Under the pieces are notes generated by a model, which saw nothing but the letters and a program-made list of their open reading frames with translations, was not told where the DNA came from and ran no database searches. Shown in pieces: positions 32,463 through 40,741 of a stretch of DNA of 64,000 nucleotides. The first letter of the stretch is position 1, and every line of letters starts with the position of its first letter. The position numbers and the translations under genes were made by a program. Source of the DNA: G963674955 sp963674955 (lineage in GTDB: Bacteria > Desulfobacterota > Desulfovibrionia > Desulfovibrionales > Desulfovibrionaceae); contig CAXXKR010000004.1 of the NCBI GenBank assembly GCA_963674955.2, positions 310,001 through 374,000 on the forward strand, written 5' to 3'.

Positions 32463-33326
32463 ATGAACAGGAAAAACATGGTGGGCGCGGGCCTTTGCGC
32501 TTTTCTTTTCGTAGGCAGCTTTTCCCTTACCGTGGGAATCGGGGCCTATTGGAATCTGGCCGCGTTTCTGGTGGTGATCTCGGGGCTCCTGGGCGCGATG
32601 CTCCTAAGCTATCCCTTTGAAAGGGTCAAGGACGCCTTCAAGGTCGCCAAGAATTCATACACCTCCATCCAGGCCAAACCCGAAGAGATCGTGAACACCT
32701 TGCTCGATCTGGCGGTTCGTTCCAGGGTGGACGGTGTTCTCTCCCTTGAGAAGAAGGCCCAGAAGACCACAAGCTCCTTTTTGCGCAACGGACTGACTCT
32801 TTTGGTGGACAACTACAGCGAAGAGGAGATCAGGGATTTTTTGACCACCGAGATGTCCTTTTTCAGCTTGAGACGGCAACAGGTGGAGCGCATTTTCCAG
32901 ACCGGAGCAAAGATCGCCCCCTCCTTCGGGGTTGCAGGCAGCGTCATCGGGATCATCGGCCTGCTCATGGGCATCGACGACACCGGCGTGATCCTCAAGA
33001 CCATTCCCGTGGCCTTCATTTCAACGCTTTACGGATTGGTGATCAGCAATCTTGTCATGGCTCCCATTGCCGAAAACATCAATTTCAGCACCAGACGTGA
33101 ATTGCTGAACCAGAAAATGATCATGGAAGGGATAATCGCCATCAGCAAGGAACAAAATCCATACAAACTGGAGAAGAAGCTGGCCTCTTTCATGAGTCCC
33201 TGCCAGCGTGAAGGCAAGGCCGAGGCCCTGCGTCGCATCACCAGAAAATACATCAAGGAAAAGAAGGAAGCCAAGATAGGCAAGGAAGAATTGCTCAAGG
33301 AAGGTATAGTAGCCAAGGCTTCGTAA
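32463..33326 (+). CDS. MotA/TolQ/ExbB-type proton channel subunit
   Basis: The 287-residue protein has four hydrophobic segments: two near the N-terminus (about 8-50) and two at about 155-205. The last pair is VAGSVIGIIGLLMGIDDTG and TIPVAFISTLYGLVISNLVM, matching MotA-type channel segments. The cytoplasmic loop between is charged (SRVDGVLSLEKKAQKTTSSF). It partners the upstream MotB-like gene. The C-terminal tail is lysine/glutamate-rich. A terminator with a GAAA tetraloop follows. Paralogous to tolQ at 23172, but with four segments. Confidence 0.85.
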   Translation: MNRKNMVGAGLCAFLFVGSFSLTVGIGAYWNLAAFLVVISGLLGAMLLSYPFERVKDAFKVAKNSYTSIQAKPEEIVNTLLDLAVRSRVDGVLSLEKKAQKTTSSFLRNGLTLLVDNYSEEEIRDFLTTEMSFFSLRRQQVERIFQTGAKIAPSFGVAGSVIGIIGLLMGIDDTGVILKTIPVAFISTLYGLVISNLVMAPIAENINFSTRRELLNQKMIMEGIIAISKEQNPYKLEKKLASFMSPCQREGKAEALRRITRKYIKEKKEAKIGKEELLKEGIVAKAS

Positions 33327-33372
33327 TAAAAGCATAAAATTCCTGTCATAGTTTTGAAAAGTTAAAATATCT

Positions 33373-33396
33373 GGAGCCGAAAGGCTCCTTTTTTTT
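33373..33396 (+). terminator. Intrinsic terminator after the motBA-like pair
   Basis: GGAGCC and GGCTCC form a six-base-pair stem with a GAAA tetraloop followed by eight T. It separates the stator-like genes from glucokinase. Confidence 0.9.
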
Positions 33397-33434
33397 GCGC
33401 TTTTATGATAGAGGGGCTTCACGGACGGGAGATT

Positions 33435-34394
33435 ATGAAAAAGATATTGGCGGCTGATCTCGGCGGCACCAACAGCCGGTTCGCCTGTTTTGAATTCGAT
33501 GAGGCTTCCGGGCTGCGCCTGGCGGGAAAGGCGCGCCTGAAAACAGCCGAGCACTCCTCTTTCGGCCAATTGCTGGAGGCCCTTTGGGATTCCGGACTCA
33601 AGTATGGCCCGGACCAATATGACATAGCCGTCCTGGCCGTGCCCGGACCGGTGATCAAGGGCGTGTACTGCCATCCGGCCAATATTGCCTGGGACATCAA
33701 CGTCTCCAAGGCCGAGGTCAAGTACGGCCTCAAGAATTGTCGACTGATCAACGATTTCGCGGCCCAGGCCTACGCCTGCCGTACTCCGGTGGTTGACTCC
33801 GGCCTTGTGATCCAGGAAGGGCATGTGGACCAGGACGGAGCGCTCATCGTCATCGGCGCCGGAACCGGACTCGGCCATTGCGCCCTGGTTCCGGTCGGCG
33901 GCAGCTTTGTGACGGTCAACTCGGAGGGCGGACACAAGGGATTTCCATTCGTGGGAGAACGCGAGGCCGAATACGAGCGGTTCATAAGGGAAACCACCGG
34001 CCATCCTTTCTGCTACGGCGATCTTGTGGTCACCGGCCTGGGTCTGACTCTGCTGCACAGGTTTCTGACCGGCGAAGAGCTGACGCCTCACCAAGTGGCC
34101 GCAACCCTGACCCCGGAAAGCGAGACCCTGGAATGGTATGCCCGCTTTTATGGACGCGCCGCACGCGATTACGCCCTGACTGTTGTGCCCCTGGGAGGAG
34201 TCTATATTGCGGGTGGAATTACGGCCAAAAATCCGATACTGGTGCAAAGCCCGCATTTCATCAACGAGTTTCGCTTGTCTGTCGAATACCCGGAACTGCT
34301 TGCAATGCTTCCGGTTATCCTCAACGGCAATGACGATTCCGGTCTATACGGAGCGGCGTTTTTCGCCCAGCTTTATCTAAACGGGAAAATTTGA
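33435..34394 (+). CDS. glk: Glucokinase
   Basis: Glucokinase phosphorylates glucose to glucose-6-phosphate. The 319-residue product from MKKILAADLGGTNSRFACF shows the phosphate-1 motif DLGGTNSRF, the catalytic region LINDFAAQAYA (catalytic Asp), VIGAGTGLGHCAL and the E-GGHKGFPF loop of Glk-type enzymes. The C-terminal GGVYIAGGITAKN is the adenosine site. Glk-type (not ROK) by these motifs. Start at 33435 has a GGGAG upstream at short distance; the frame is open to 33405. gpt follows 30 bases later. Confidence 0.92.
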   Translation: MKKILAADLGGTNSRFACFEFDEASGLRLAGKARLKTAEHSSFGQLLEALWDSGLKYGPDQYDIAVLAVPGPVIKGVYCHPANIAWDINVSKAEVKYGLKNCRLINDFAAQAYACRTPVVDSGLVIQEGHVDQDGALIVIGAGTGLGHCALVPVGGSFVTVNSEGGHKGFPFVGEREAEYERFIRETTGHPFCYGDLVVTGLGLTLLHRFLTGEELTPHQVAATLTPESETLEWYARFYGRAARDYALTVVPLGGVYIAGGITAKNPILVQSPHFINEFRLSVEYPELLAMLPVILNGNDDSGLYGAAFFAQLYLNGKI

Positions 34395-34424
34395 ACCGGT
34401 CGCGGGAGCCGGGGGAAATATTCG

Positions 34425-34916
34425 ATGAAGAAGATAGGCAACAGAGAGAGATATCAGAAAACGTTTCCGGTATCCTGGGAACAATTGCACCGCGATTGCC
34501 GGGCCCTGTCCTGGCGGCTGGTGGAGAAGCAGCAGTGGAAGGGCATTTTGGCCATCACCAGGGGCGGTCTGGTCCCCGCCGCGATCATCGCCCGCGAGCT
34601 GGACATCAGGCTCATCGACACCATCTGCGTCTCCAGCTACGACTGGAAGGACCAGGGCGGGATCGACGTTTTGAAGGATGTTCAGGGCGACGGCGAGGGC
34701 TGGCTGCTTCTCGACGATCTGGTGGACACGGGCAAGACCGCCAGCGTTGTTCGCAAGATGTTGCCCAAGGCGCATTTCGCCACGGTCTACGCCAAGCCTG
34801 AAGGACGGCCTCTGGTTGATACTTACATAACCGAGGTCAGCCAGGATACCTGGATACTTTTTCCGTGGGATGCCGGGAGCCAGTTTGTGCAGCCCATTGT
34901 CAGCGCCATTGACTGA
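34425..34916 (+). CDS. gpt: Xanthine-guanine phosphoribosyltransferase
   Basis: This enzyme joins xanthine or guanine to PRPP in purine salvage. The 163-residue product carries ILAITRGGLVPAAIIARELDIR (nucleotide-binding loop) and the PRPP-binding motif GWLLLDDLVDTGKTASVV (about 85-102), then WILFPWD near the C-terminus, typical of the Gpt family. It precedes a BMP-type nucleoside ABC transporter, giving a purine uptake and salvage cluster. Confidence 0.94.
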   Translation: MKKIGNRERYQKTFPVSWEQLHRDCRALSWRLVEKQQWKGILAITRGGLVPAAIIARELDIRLIDTICVSSYDWKDQGGIDVLKDVQGDGEGWLLLDDLVDTGKTASVVRKMLPKAHFATVYAKPEGRPLVDTYITEVSQDTWILFPWDAGSQFVQPIVSAID

Positions 34917-34980
34917 CAAGTGTTTTTAAAAAATATGGGTCATAAAATTAAGTAGTTATATTGACTGGTTTGCTTTTGGA

Positions 34981-35011
34981 GTTGCCCAAAACAACGCAAC
35001 GGGCTATGGGC
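34981..35011 (+). promoter_or_regulatory. Possible pseudoknot leader before the nucleoside transporter
   Basis: GTTGC (34981-34985) can pair with GCAAC (34996-35000), while the overlapping GCCC(A) (34984-34988) can pair with GGGC (35001-35004) or TGGGC (35007-35011). The arrangement could form an H-type pseudoknot or mutually exclusive hairpins about 28 bases before the start codon, followed by an A-rich run and the GGAGG site. No known riboswitch consensus was recognised. Confidence 0.35.
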
Positions 35012-35038
35012 TAAAAAAATCCGGAATGGAGGGAAGTG

Positions 35039-36190
35039 ATGACTAAATTCTATAAGGCCTTTCTGGCCTTTGTATTCTGCCTGAGTCTGACAATGGTTTT
35101 TACGGCCTGTGAGCAAAAACCTGAAGAAAAACCCGAAGCCCCCAAGGCCGAGGAAAAGGCCGAACAGGCCGCCGAGCCGGCCCCTGAAGCCGAAAAGACG
35201 TTTCAGGTTGGTTTCGTATATGTTTCCCCGGTGGGCGACGCCGGTTACTCCTACGCTCATGACCAGGGCCGCCTGTTCATCGAAAAGGAACCCTGGATTA
35301 CCACTTCCTTTGTCGAGGCCGTGCATGAAGGCGCCGACTCCGAGAGGGTCATCATGAATATGGCCCGCAAAGAGTACGACATGATCTTCACCACCAGCTT
35401 CGGCTACATGGACCCGACCATCAAGGTGGGCAAGGATTTTCCCAACGCGAAATTTATGCATTGTTCCGGTTTCAAGACCTCTGACAATGTTTCCAACTAT
35501 TTCGGCCGTATCTATCAGGCCAGATACCTGACCGGCATTGTCGCCGGTTCCATGACCAAGAGCAAGATCATCGGCTATGTGGCCGCCTTCCCGATTCCCG
35601 AAGTCATCCGTGGCATCAACGCCTTCACCCTTGGCGTCCAGTCCGTCAATCCCGAGGTCGAGGTGCGCGTTGTCTGGACCAAGACCTGGTACGACCCGGC
35701 CCTTGAAAAGGACGCGGCCAACAGTCTGCTTGACGTTGGCGCGGACATCATCGCCCAGCACCAGGATTCTCCCGGTCCGCAGGAAGCCGCCGAACACAAG
35801 GGTGTCTACTCCATCGGCTACAACACCGACATGGCCTCATTCGCTCCCAAGGCCCACCTGACCGCAGCCGTCTGGAATTGGGGCCCGATGTACCTCGAGA
35901 CCATGCAGCGCGTTAAGGACGGCACCTGGAAGGGCAACGAGTCCCTCTGGTGGGGCATGGACAAGGGCGTCGTGGACATCGCTCCTTTCGGCGAGATGGT
36001 GCCCGAAGACGTGAGAAAGGTCGTTCTTGAAAAGAAGGCCGAACTCGTGAACGGCAACGACACCATCTTTGCCGGCCCCATCAAGGACCAGAGCGGAGAG
36101 GTTCGCATTCCCGAGGGACAGGTTGCCGACGACAAGACATTGCTCGGCATGACCTGGTTCGTGCAGGGCGTGGTCGGCACAACCGAATAG
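35039..36190 (+). CDS. BMP-family ABC transporter substrate-binding lipoprotein
   Basis: This is the periplasmic nucleoside-type binding protein of the ABC system encoded downstream. The 383-residue precursor has a lipoprotein signal with lipobox VFTAC (Cys near residue 24), then a Glu/Ala/Lys-rich linker (about 27-58) and the BMP/PnrA domain with VGFVYVSPVGDAGYSYAHDQG and the sugar-binding-fold body. Start ATG at 35039 is 6 bases after GGAGG; the GTG at 35036 is too close. Context with gpt suggests purine nucleosides as ligand, an inference. Confidence 0.92.
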   Translation: MTKFYKAFLAFVFCLSLTMVFTACEQKPEEKPEAPKAEEKAEQAAEPAPEAEKTFQVGFVYVSPVGDAGYSYAHDQGRLFIEKEPWITTSFVEAVHEGADSERVIMNMARKEYDMIFTTSFGYMDPTIKVGKDFPNAKFMHCSGFKTSDNVSNYFGRIYQARYLTGIVAGSMTKSKIIGYVAAFPIPEVIRGINAFTLGVQSVNPEVEVRVVWTKTWYDPALEKDAANSLLDVGADIIAQHQDSPGPQEAAEHKGVYSIGYNTDMASFAPKAHLTAAVWNWGPMYLETMQRVKDGTWKGNESLWWGMDKGVVDIAPFGEMVPEDVRKVVLEKKAELVNGNDTIFAGPIKDQSGEVRIPEGQVADDKTLLGMTWFVQGVVGTTE

Positions 36191-36196
36191 GAGCTT

Positions 36197-37264
36197 ATGC
36201 TGCCATTCAAGGTTAGAAAAAGAGACGAAGTTTGGACCTGGGGCGCCCTGGTGATAATCCTGGGCGCCCTGGCCTTTTCTTTGGCTCTGTGCGCTCTGCT
36301 GCTTATGGGGCAGGGCAAGTCTCCGGTTCACGGGATGGCGGTGCTCTGGCAGGGATCATTCGGCCAGCTATGGGCCCTTGAAGACGCATTGCTCAAGTCC
36401 GTTCCCATCTTTTTGTGTTCCCTCGGCGTTGCCGTCGCCTTCAGGATGCAGATCTGGAATATCGGCGCCGAGGGACAGTTCGCGCTGGGCGCCGTTGGCG
36501 CGACCTGGATGGCCCTCTCCTTTCCCGGCCAGCCGTCCTACATCCTGATGCCGTTGATGTTCGGCATGGCCTTTATCGGCGGTTCGGTCTGGGCCGCGAT
36601 TCCCGCTTTTCTCAGGATCAAGCTGAACGTGAATGAGATCATATCCACCTTGATGCTCAACTACATAGCCGTGCTGTTGCTCGATTATCTGGTTTTTGGG
36701 GTCTGGAAGGACCCCACCAGCTACGGTTTTCCCATGACTCCGGAATTTACTCCGGGCGCCGTCATCGGCCCCTTGGGCGACACCAGACTGCATTGGGGTT
36801 TGGCCGTTTGCGCCCTTGTCGGCTTTTTCTTGTGGGCCTTCATGCGCTTCACCCGCCTCGGGTTCGAACTCAAGGCCGGAGGCGAGGGGTTGAGGGTGTC
36901 CCGGTACGCCAGATTGCCCTACGGATTTTTGGTTATGCTGGTCATGGTCCTTTCCGGCGGATTCGCCGGTTGGGCGGGCTGCATTGAAGCCTCGGCCATC
37001 GACGGCAGGCTGCAACCGAGCCTCATGGCCGGTTACGGCTATACGGCCATCGTCGTGGCCTGGCTGGCCCGGCTCGAACCCCTCTACATCGCCTTTGCCT
37101 CGTTTTTGCTGGCTGCATTGCGGGTGGGGGTGGAAAATTTGCAACTGGAGCTGCAGATACCAGCAGCCTTCGGCCAGATCATGGAAGGGCTGATTCTACT
37201 GACTGTCCTGGCCGGTCAGTTCTTCATGCACTACACCCTTGAACGGCGTGGAGGCGGCAAATGA
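36197..37264 (+). CDS. ABC transporter permease, BMP/nucleoside type (subunit 1)
   Basis: The 355-residue integral membrane protein has about 8-10 hydrophobic segments. The segment RMQIWNIGAEGQFALGAVGA, with the conserved N-IGAEGQ, identifies a branched-chain/nucleoside-type permease, followed by LNVNEIISTLMLNYIA, the typical cytoplasmic coupling loop. It begins 6 bases after the binding-protein gene and overlaps the second permease by 4 bases (ATGA). Confidence 0.93.
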   Translation: MLPFKVRKRDEVWTWGALVIILGALAFSLALCALLLMGQGKSPVHGMAVLWQGSFGQLWALEDALLKSVPIFLCSLGVAVAFRMQIWNIGAEGQFALGAVGATWMALSFPGQPSYILMPLMFGMAFIGGSVWAAIPAFLRIKLNVNEIISTLMLNYIAVLLLDYLVFGVWKDPTSYGFPMTPEFTPGAVIGPLGDTRLHWGLAVCALVGFFLWAFMRFTRLGFELKAGGEGLRVSRYARLPYGFLVMLVMVLSGGFAGWAGCIEASAIDGRLQPSLMAGYGYTAIVVAWLARLEPLYIAFASFLLAALRVGVENLQLELQIPAAFGQIMEGLILLTVLAGQFFMHYTLERRGGGK

Positions 37265-38181
37265 CCTGGGAACTCATCATACCGCTGCTGGCCGCCGCCG
37301 TTCAATCCGGAACGCCGATACTTTACGCCACCCTGGGCGAGATGCTCACGGAAAAGGGCGGCGTGCTGAATCTCGGGGTGGAAGGCATTATGAGCGTCGC
37401 CGCCCTTGCCGCCTTCTACGTCAGCTTCACCACCGGTTCGCCCTGGCTGGGTTTTGCGGCCGGAGGCGTGGTTGGCGCACTCATGGGCGGCATACATGGT
37501 TTTGTCTGCATTTCCTGTCTTGGCAATCAGGTGGTGTCCGGCCTGGCCCTGACCATTCTCGGACTTGGCCTGACTAATTTTCTCGGGACGCCGTTCATTG
37601 GCCAGAACACTGTCGGTTTCTTCAAGGTTTCCATTCCGTTATTGGCGGACATTCCGTTGCTGGGCGGCATCTTCTTCAGACAGGACGCGCTTGTTTACGT
37701 ATCATTCGTCCTTCCGTTTATCTTCTGGTTCTTCATGCGCCGCACAAGTCTGGGGCTTGCAGTGACCGCTGTCGGCGAAATGCCCGGAGCTGCCGCCGCT
37801 GCAGGTCTGAAGCCCTTGAGGCTTCGCTATTTCGCGGTCATGGGCGGCGGTTTTCTGATCGGACTTGGAGGTTCATATCTTTCCCTGGCCTATACCCATC
37901 TCTGGACCAACGGCCTTTCGGGCGGCAGGGGCTGGATCGCCGTGGCCCTTGTTATTTTCGCCTTTTGGAAACCAGGTCGAGCCGTTGTCGGGGCCTATCT
38001 CTTCGGCGGAGTCATGGCCTTTCAACTGCGGTTGCAGGCCTCCGGGACCAACCTTCCGTCGTCTCTTTTGCTCATGCTGCCATATCTGTTGACTGTGCTG
38101 GTGCTCGTATTGTCCGCCTGGCGGGGCAGGGGCGGGGCGGCCCCGGCCGGTCTGGGCCTGAATATCGAGCCGGAGGGGTAG
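37261..38181 (+). CDS. ABC transporter permease, BMP/nucleoside type (subunit 2)
   Basis: The 306-residue second permease has the paired signature LGEMLTEKGGVLNLGVEGIM and CLGNQVVSGLALTILGLGLTN, with GRGWIAVALVIFAFWKPGRA near the end. About nine transmembrane segments are expected. It overlaps the first permease by 4 bases and ends 4 bases before the ATPase gene, so all components are produced together. Confidence 0.93.
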   Translation: MTWELIIPLLAAAVQSGTPILYATLGEMLTEKGGVLNLGVEGIMSVAALAAFYVSFTTGSPWLGFAAGGVVGALMGGIHGFVCISCLGNQVVSGLALTILGLGLTNFLGTPFIGQNTVGFFKVSIPLLADIPLLGGIFFRQDALVYVSFVLPFIFWFFMRRTSLGLAVTAVGEMPGAAAAAGLKPLRLRYFAVMGGGFLIGLGGSYLSLAYTHLWTNGLSGGRGWIAVALVIFAFWKPGRAVVGAYLFGGVMAFQLRLQASGTNLPSSLLLMLPYLLTVLVLVLSAWRGRGGAAPAGLGLNIEPEG

Positions 38182-38185
38182 GGGC

Positions 38186-39703
38186 GTGGACCAAGCGACA
38201 ACGCTGCAAGAAAAGAAGGTCACGCCTTTGGTCGCGCTCAAGGGCATTACCAAGCGTTTCGGCAAGGTCGTGGCCAACAGCGAGATCTCCCTGGACTTGA
38301 ATCCCGGCCGGATCAAGGCTTTGCTCGGCGAAAACGGCGCTGGCAAGAGCACGCTCATGGGCATTCTCGCAGGCCGTTACAGGGCCGACGAGGGGCATAT
38401 CGAGGTGGACGGCCGCGAGGTGGAGTTCACTTCATCCAGGCAGGCCATAGATGCCGGAATAGGCATGGTCTACCAGCATTTCATGCTGGTGAATTCCATG
38501 ACCGTGGCCGAGAACGTGCTTCTGGGCCAGGAGGGAAGTTTTTTCATCAACCCTTCCGAGATGGAGAGGCGCATCGGCGCTTTGGCCGATGAATACCACC
38601 TGGGGATAGACCCGTCCGCCAGGGTCGCCGATCTGTCCATGGGCGAACGGCAGCGGGTTGAGATACTCAAGCTTCTTTACCGCAAGAGCCGGGTGTTGAT
38701 TTTCGACGAACCCACAGCCGTGCTTACCCCGGAGGAGACGGAAAGGCTGTTCGACGCCCTCAGGATCATGGCTTCTCAAGGCAAGGCAATTGTCTTCATC
38801 AGCCACAAGCTGGATGAGGTGCTGAGCGTTTCCGACGAGATAGCCATCCTGAGAAGAGGCGAGATAGTGGGCGAGATGCTGACTTCCGCCGTGGATTCCA
38901 AGGCGGAGCTTGCCCGGCGCATGGTCGGCCGGGACGTGGTTTTCGAGGTGGAAAAGGATTCCGTTGAGCTGGGCGAGCCGGTCCTGGAAATTAAGAATCT
39001 GAACGGCATGGGACTGACCGACATCAACCTGGAAGTGCGGCGCGGCGAGGTCGTGGCCGTGGTCGGGGTCGCCGGAAACGGCCAGAAGGCGCTTGTGGAA
39101 GGCGTGTGCGGCCTGCGCAGGCCTCCGGTGCGGACCATTTTCATCATGGGCAAACCCTGGCGCAAGTTTTATGGAAATTTCACCTGGAACAAGTCCCTTT
39201 CCTATATTCCTGAAGACCGGGCCGGGCTGGCCACTCTCAGAAACCAGAACATGGTGGACAACCTGCTTTTGACAACGCGTCGAGGTTTCGCCGTCGGCCC
39301 CTGGCTGGACAAGAAAAAAGCCACGAAACTGGCCAGGGATCTGGTCAAGGATTACGACATTTATCCCGGCAGGCTGCAGGTCCTGGCCTGGCAGCTTTCC
39401 GGCGGCAATCTGCAAAAGGCCGTGCTGGCCCGCGAACTCTACCGCGAACCGAGACTCATCGTCGCCGAGCAGCCCACACAGGGCCTGGACGTGACTTCCA
39501 CCGAAGAGGTCTGGAAGCGCATCCTGAGCGCCCGGGAAATGGCGGGCGTGCTTCTCGTGACCGGCGACCTCAGCGAGGCCATGCGCCTTGCAGACCGGGT
39601 GGCCGTGATCTACCGGGGCAGGCTCATGGATGTCTTTCCGGTCACGGACAGGGAAAAGGTGAGTAAAATCGGCTTACTCATGGCCGGGGTCAGGGAAGAT
39701 TGA
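38186..39703 (+). CDS. ABC transporter ATP-binding protein, nucleoside type (two NBDs)
   Basis: The 505-residue ATPase energises the transporter. It starts at GTG 38186 with a GGAGGGG site. NBD1 is complete: Walker A LLGENGAGKSTLMGIL, signature DLSMGERQRVEILK, Walker B VLIFDEPTAVLTP. NBD2 has a degenerate Walker A (VVGVAGNGQKALVEG) but keeps the signature QLSGGNLQKAVLARE and AEQPTQGLD, as is normal in the sugar/nucleoside importers of this class. A terminator follows. Confidence 0.94.
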   Translation: MDQATTLQEKKVTPLVALKGITKRFGKVVANSEISLDLNPGRIKALLGENGAGKSTLMGILAGRYRADEGHIEVDGREVEFTSSRQAIDAGIGMVYQHFMLVNSMTVAENVLLGQEGSFFINPSEMERRIGALADEYHLGIDPSARVADLSMGERQRVEILKLLYRKSRVLIFDEPTAVLTPEETERLFDALRIMASQGKAIVFISHKLDEVLSVSDEIAILRRGEIVGEMLTSAVDSKAELARRMVGRDVVFEVEKDSVELGEPVLEIKNLNGMGLTDINLEVRRGEVVAVVGVAGNGQKALVEGVCGLRRPPVRTIFIMGKPWRKFYGNFTWNKSLSYIPEDRAGLATLRNQNMVDNLLLTTRRGFAVGPWLDKKKATKLARDLVKDYDIYPGRLQVLAWQLSGGNLQKAVLARELYREPRLIVAEQPTQGLDVTSTEEVWKRILSAREMAGVLLVTGDLSEAMRLADRVAVIYRGRLMDVFPVTDREKVSKIGLLMAGVRED

Positions 39704-39736
39704 GCGGAGGACCAGCGCTGTCCGAAATTTGAAATG

Positions 39737-39772
39737 AAGAAGGGGAATCCGCTTGGGTTCCCCTTCTTTTTT
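39737..39772. terminator. Bidirectional intrinsic terminator between transporter and por genes
   Basis: AAGAAGGGGAA and TTCCCCTTCTT form an 11-base-pair stem around a 10-base loop, with T-runs on the plus strand and A-runs before it. It lies between the convergent ABC ATPase and porB genes, so it can serve both. Confidence 0.88.
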
Positions 39773-39784
39773 GGCTTATCAGGT

Positions 39785-40741
39785 CTATTTGGCTTCCGGA
39801 TTGGTGGCCATGACCATGCGTTCCAGGTAGTCGTAGTCAGCGTCCACCGTTGACTGGATGAATTTGATGTCCTTTTCCTTGAGGTGGCGGAAACGGCGCT
39901 GGGGTTTGAGGTACTCTTCAATGGGTTTCACTTTCTTGATCTTCTTGGTGATGGTGAACCTGCCGCCCACTATTTCGTAGAGCGGAAAGTAGTTGGTCTC
40001 CACCGCCAACTTGGCGATTTCCACGGAAGAGGAGCCCTTGGAGCCCCAGCCGGTGGGACAGGGCGAATAGATGTTGATGAAGGCCGGGCCGTCAACGGCC
40101 AGGGCCTTGCGAACCTTGTTCATCAGGTCCAGGTGAAAGGCGGGGCAGGCCGTGGCTACATACGGGATGTTGTGGGCCGCGGCTATCATGGTCATGTTCT
40201 TTTTCTGGGTCTGCTGTCCGATGCTTTCCTTGCCAGCGGGCGATGTCGTTGTGGACGCGCCGTAGGGAGTTGCGCTTGAACGCTGAATGCCGGTGTTCAT
40301 GTACGCTTCGTTGTCCAGGCAGCAGTACAGGAAGTTGTGGCCGCGCTCCAGGGCGCCGGACAGGGACTGGAAGCCGATGTCGTAGGTGGCTCCGTCTCCG
40401 CCAAAGGCGATGATGTTGGGGCGTTTTTTGATTTTACCCTTGCGCAGCAGCGCTTTCATTCCGGATTCCACGCCAGAGGCCACGGCCGAGACGTTTTCGA
40501 AGGCCACGTGAATCCAGGGCGCCTTCCAGGCGGTCTGGGGAAACGGGGACGTGATGATCTCCATGCAGCCCGTGGCGTTGGCGAAGATGGTGTTGGGACC
40601 GGCGGCCTTGGTGACCATGCCCATGGCCAGCACTTCGCCGCAGCCCTGGCAGGCGCGGTGGCCCGACGAAATCATGGACTCCGTGGGCATGTTCTTGGCT
40701 GTTATCTTTTCGTAACCGCTAAGGTCGATATCTCTAAGCAT
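39785..40741 (-). CDS. porB: 2-oxoacid:ferredoxin oxidoreductase, beta (TPP-binding) subunit
   Basis: This subunit holds thiamine diphosphate and a [4Fe-4S] cluster in the four-subunit enzyme that oxidises pyruvate or a related 2-oxoacid with ferredoxin. The 318-residue product has SGHRACQGCGEVLAMGM with cluster cysteines, the TPP motif FGGDGATYDIGFQSLSGALE (GDG...N type, with LDNEAYMNTG completing it) and PCPTGWG. It overlaps porA by 8 bases. Pyruvate as substrate is most likely but 2-oxoisovalerate or 2-oxoglutarate cannot be excluded from sequence. porC lies 12 kb away. Confidence 0.93.
   Translation of the reverse strand: MLRDIDLSGYEKITAKNMPTESMISSGHRACQGCGEVLAMGMVTKAAGPNTIFANATGCMEIITSPFPQTAWKAPWIHVAFENVSAVASGVESGMKALLRKGKIKKRPNIIAFGGDGATYDIGFQSLSGALERGHNFLYCCLDNEAYMNTGIQRSSATPYGASTTTSPAGKESIGQQTQKKNMTMIAAAHNIPYVATACPAFHLDLMNKVRKALAVDGPAFINIYSPCPTGWGSKGSSSVEIAKLAVETNYFPLYEIVGGRFTITKKIKKVKPIEEYLKPQRRFRHLKEKDIKFIQSTVDADYDYLERMVMATNPEAK

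Noticed and set aside
33021..34256. 411-codon open frame on the minus strand
   Set aside because: It runs antisense to glucokinase and the MotA-like gene and has no recognisable motif.
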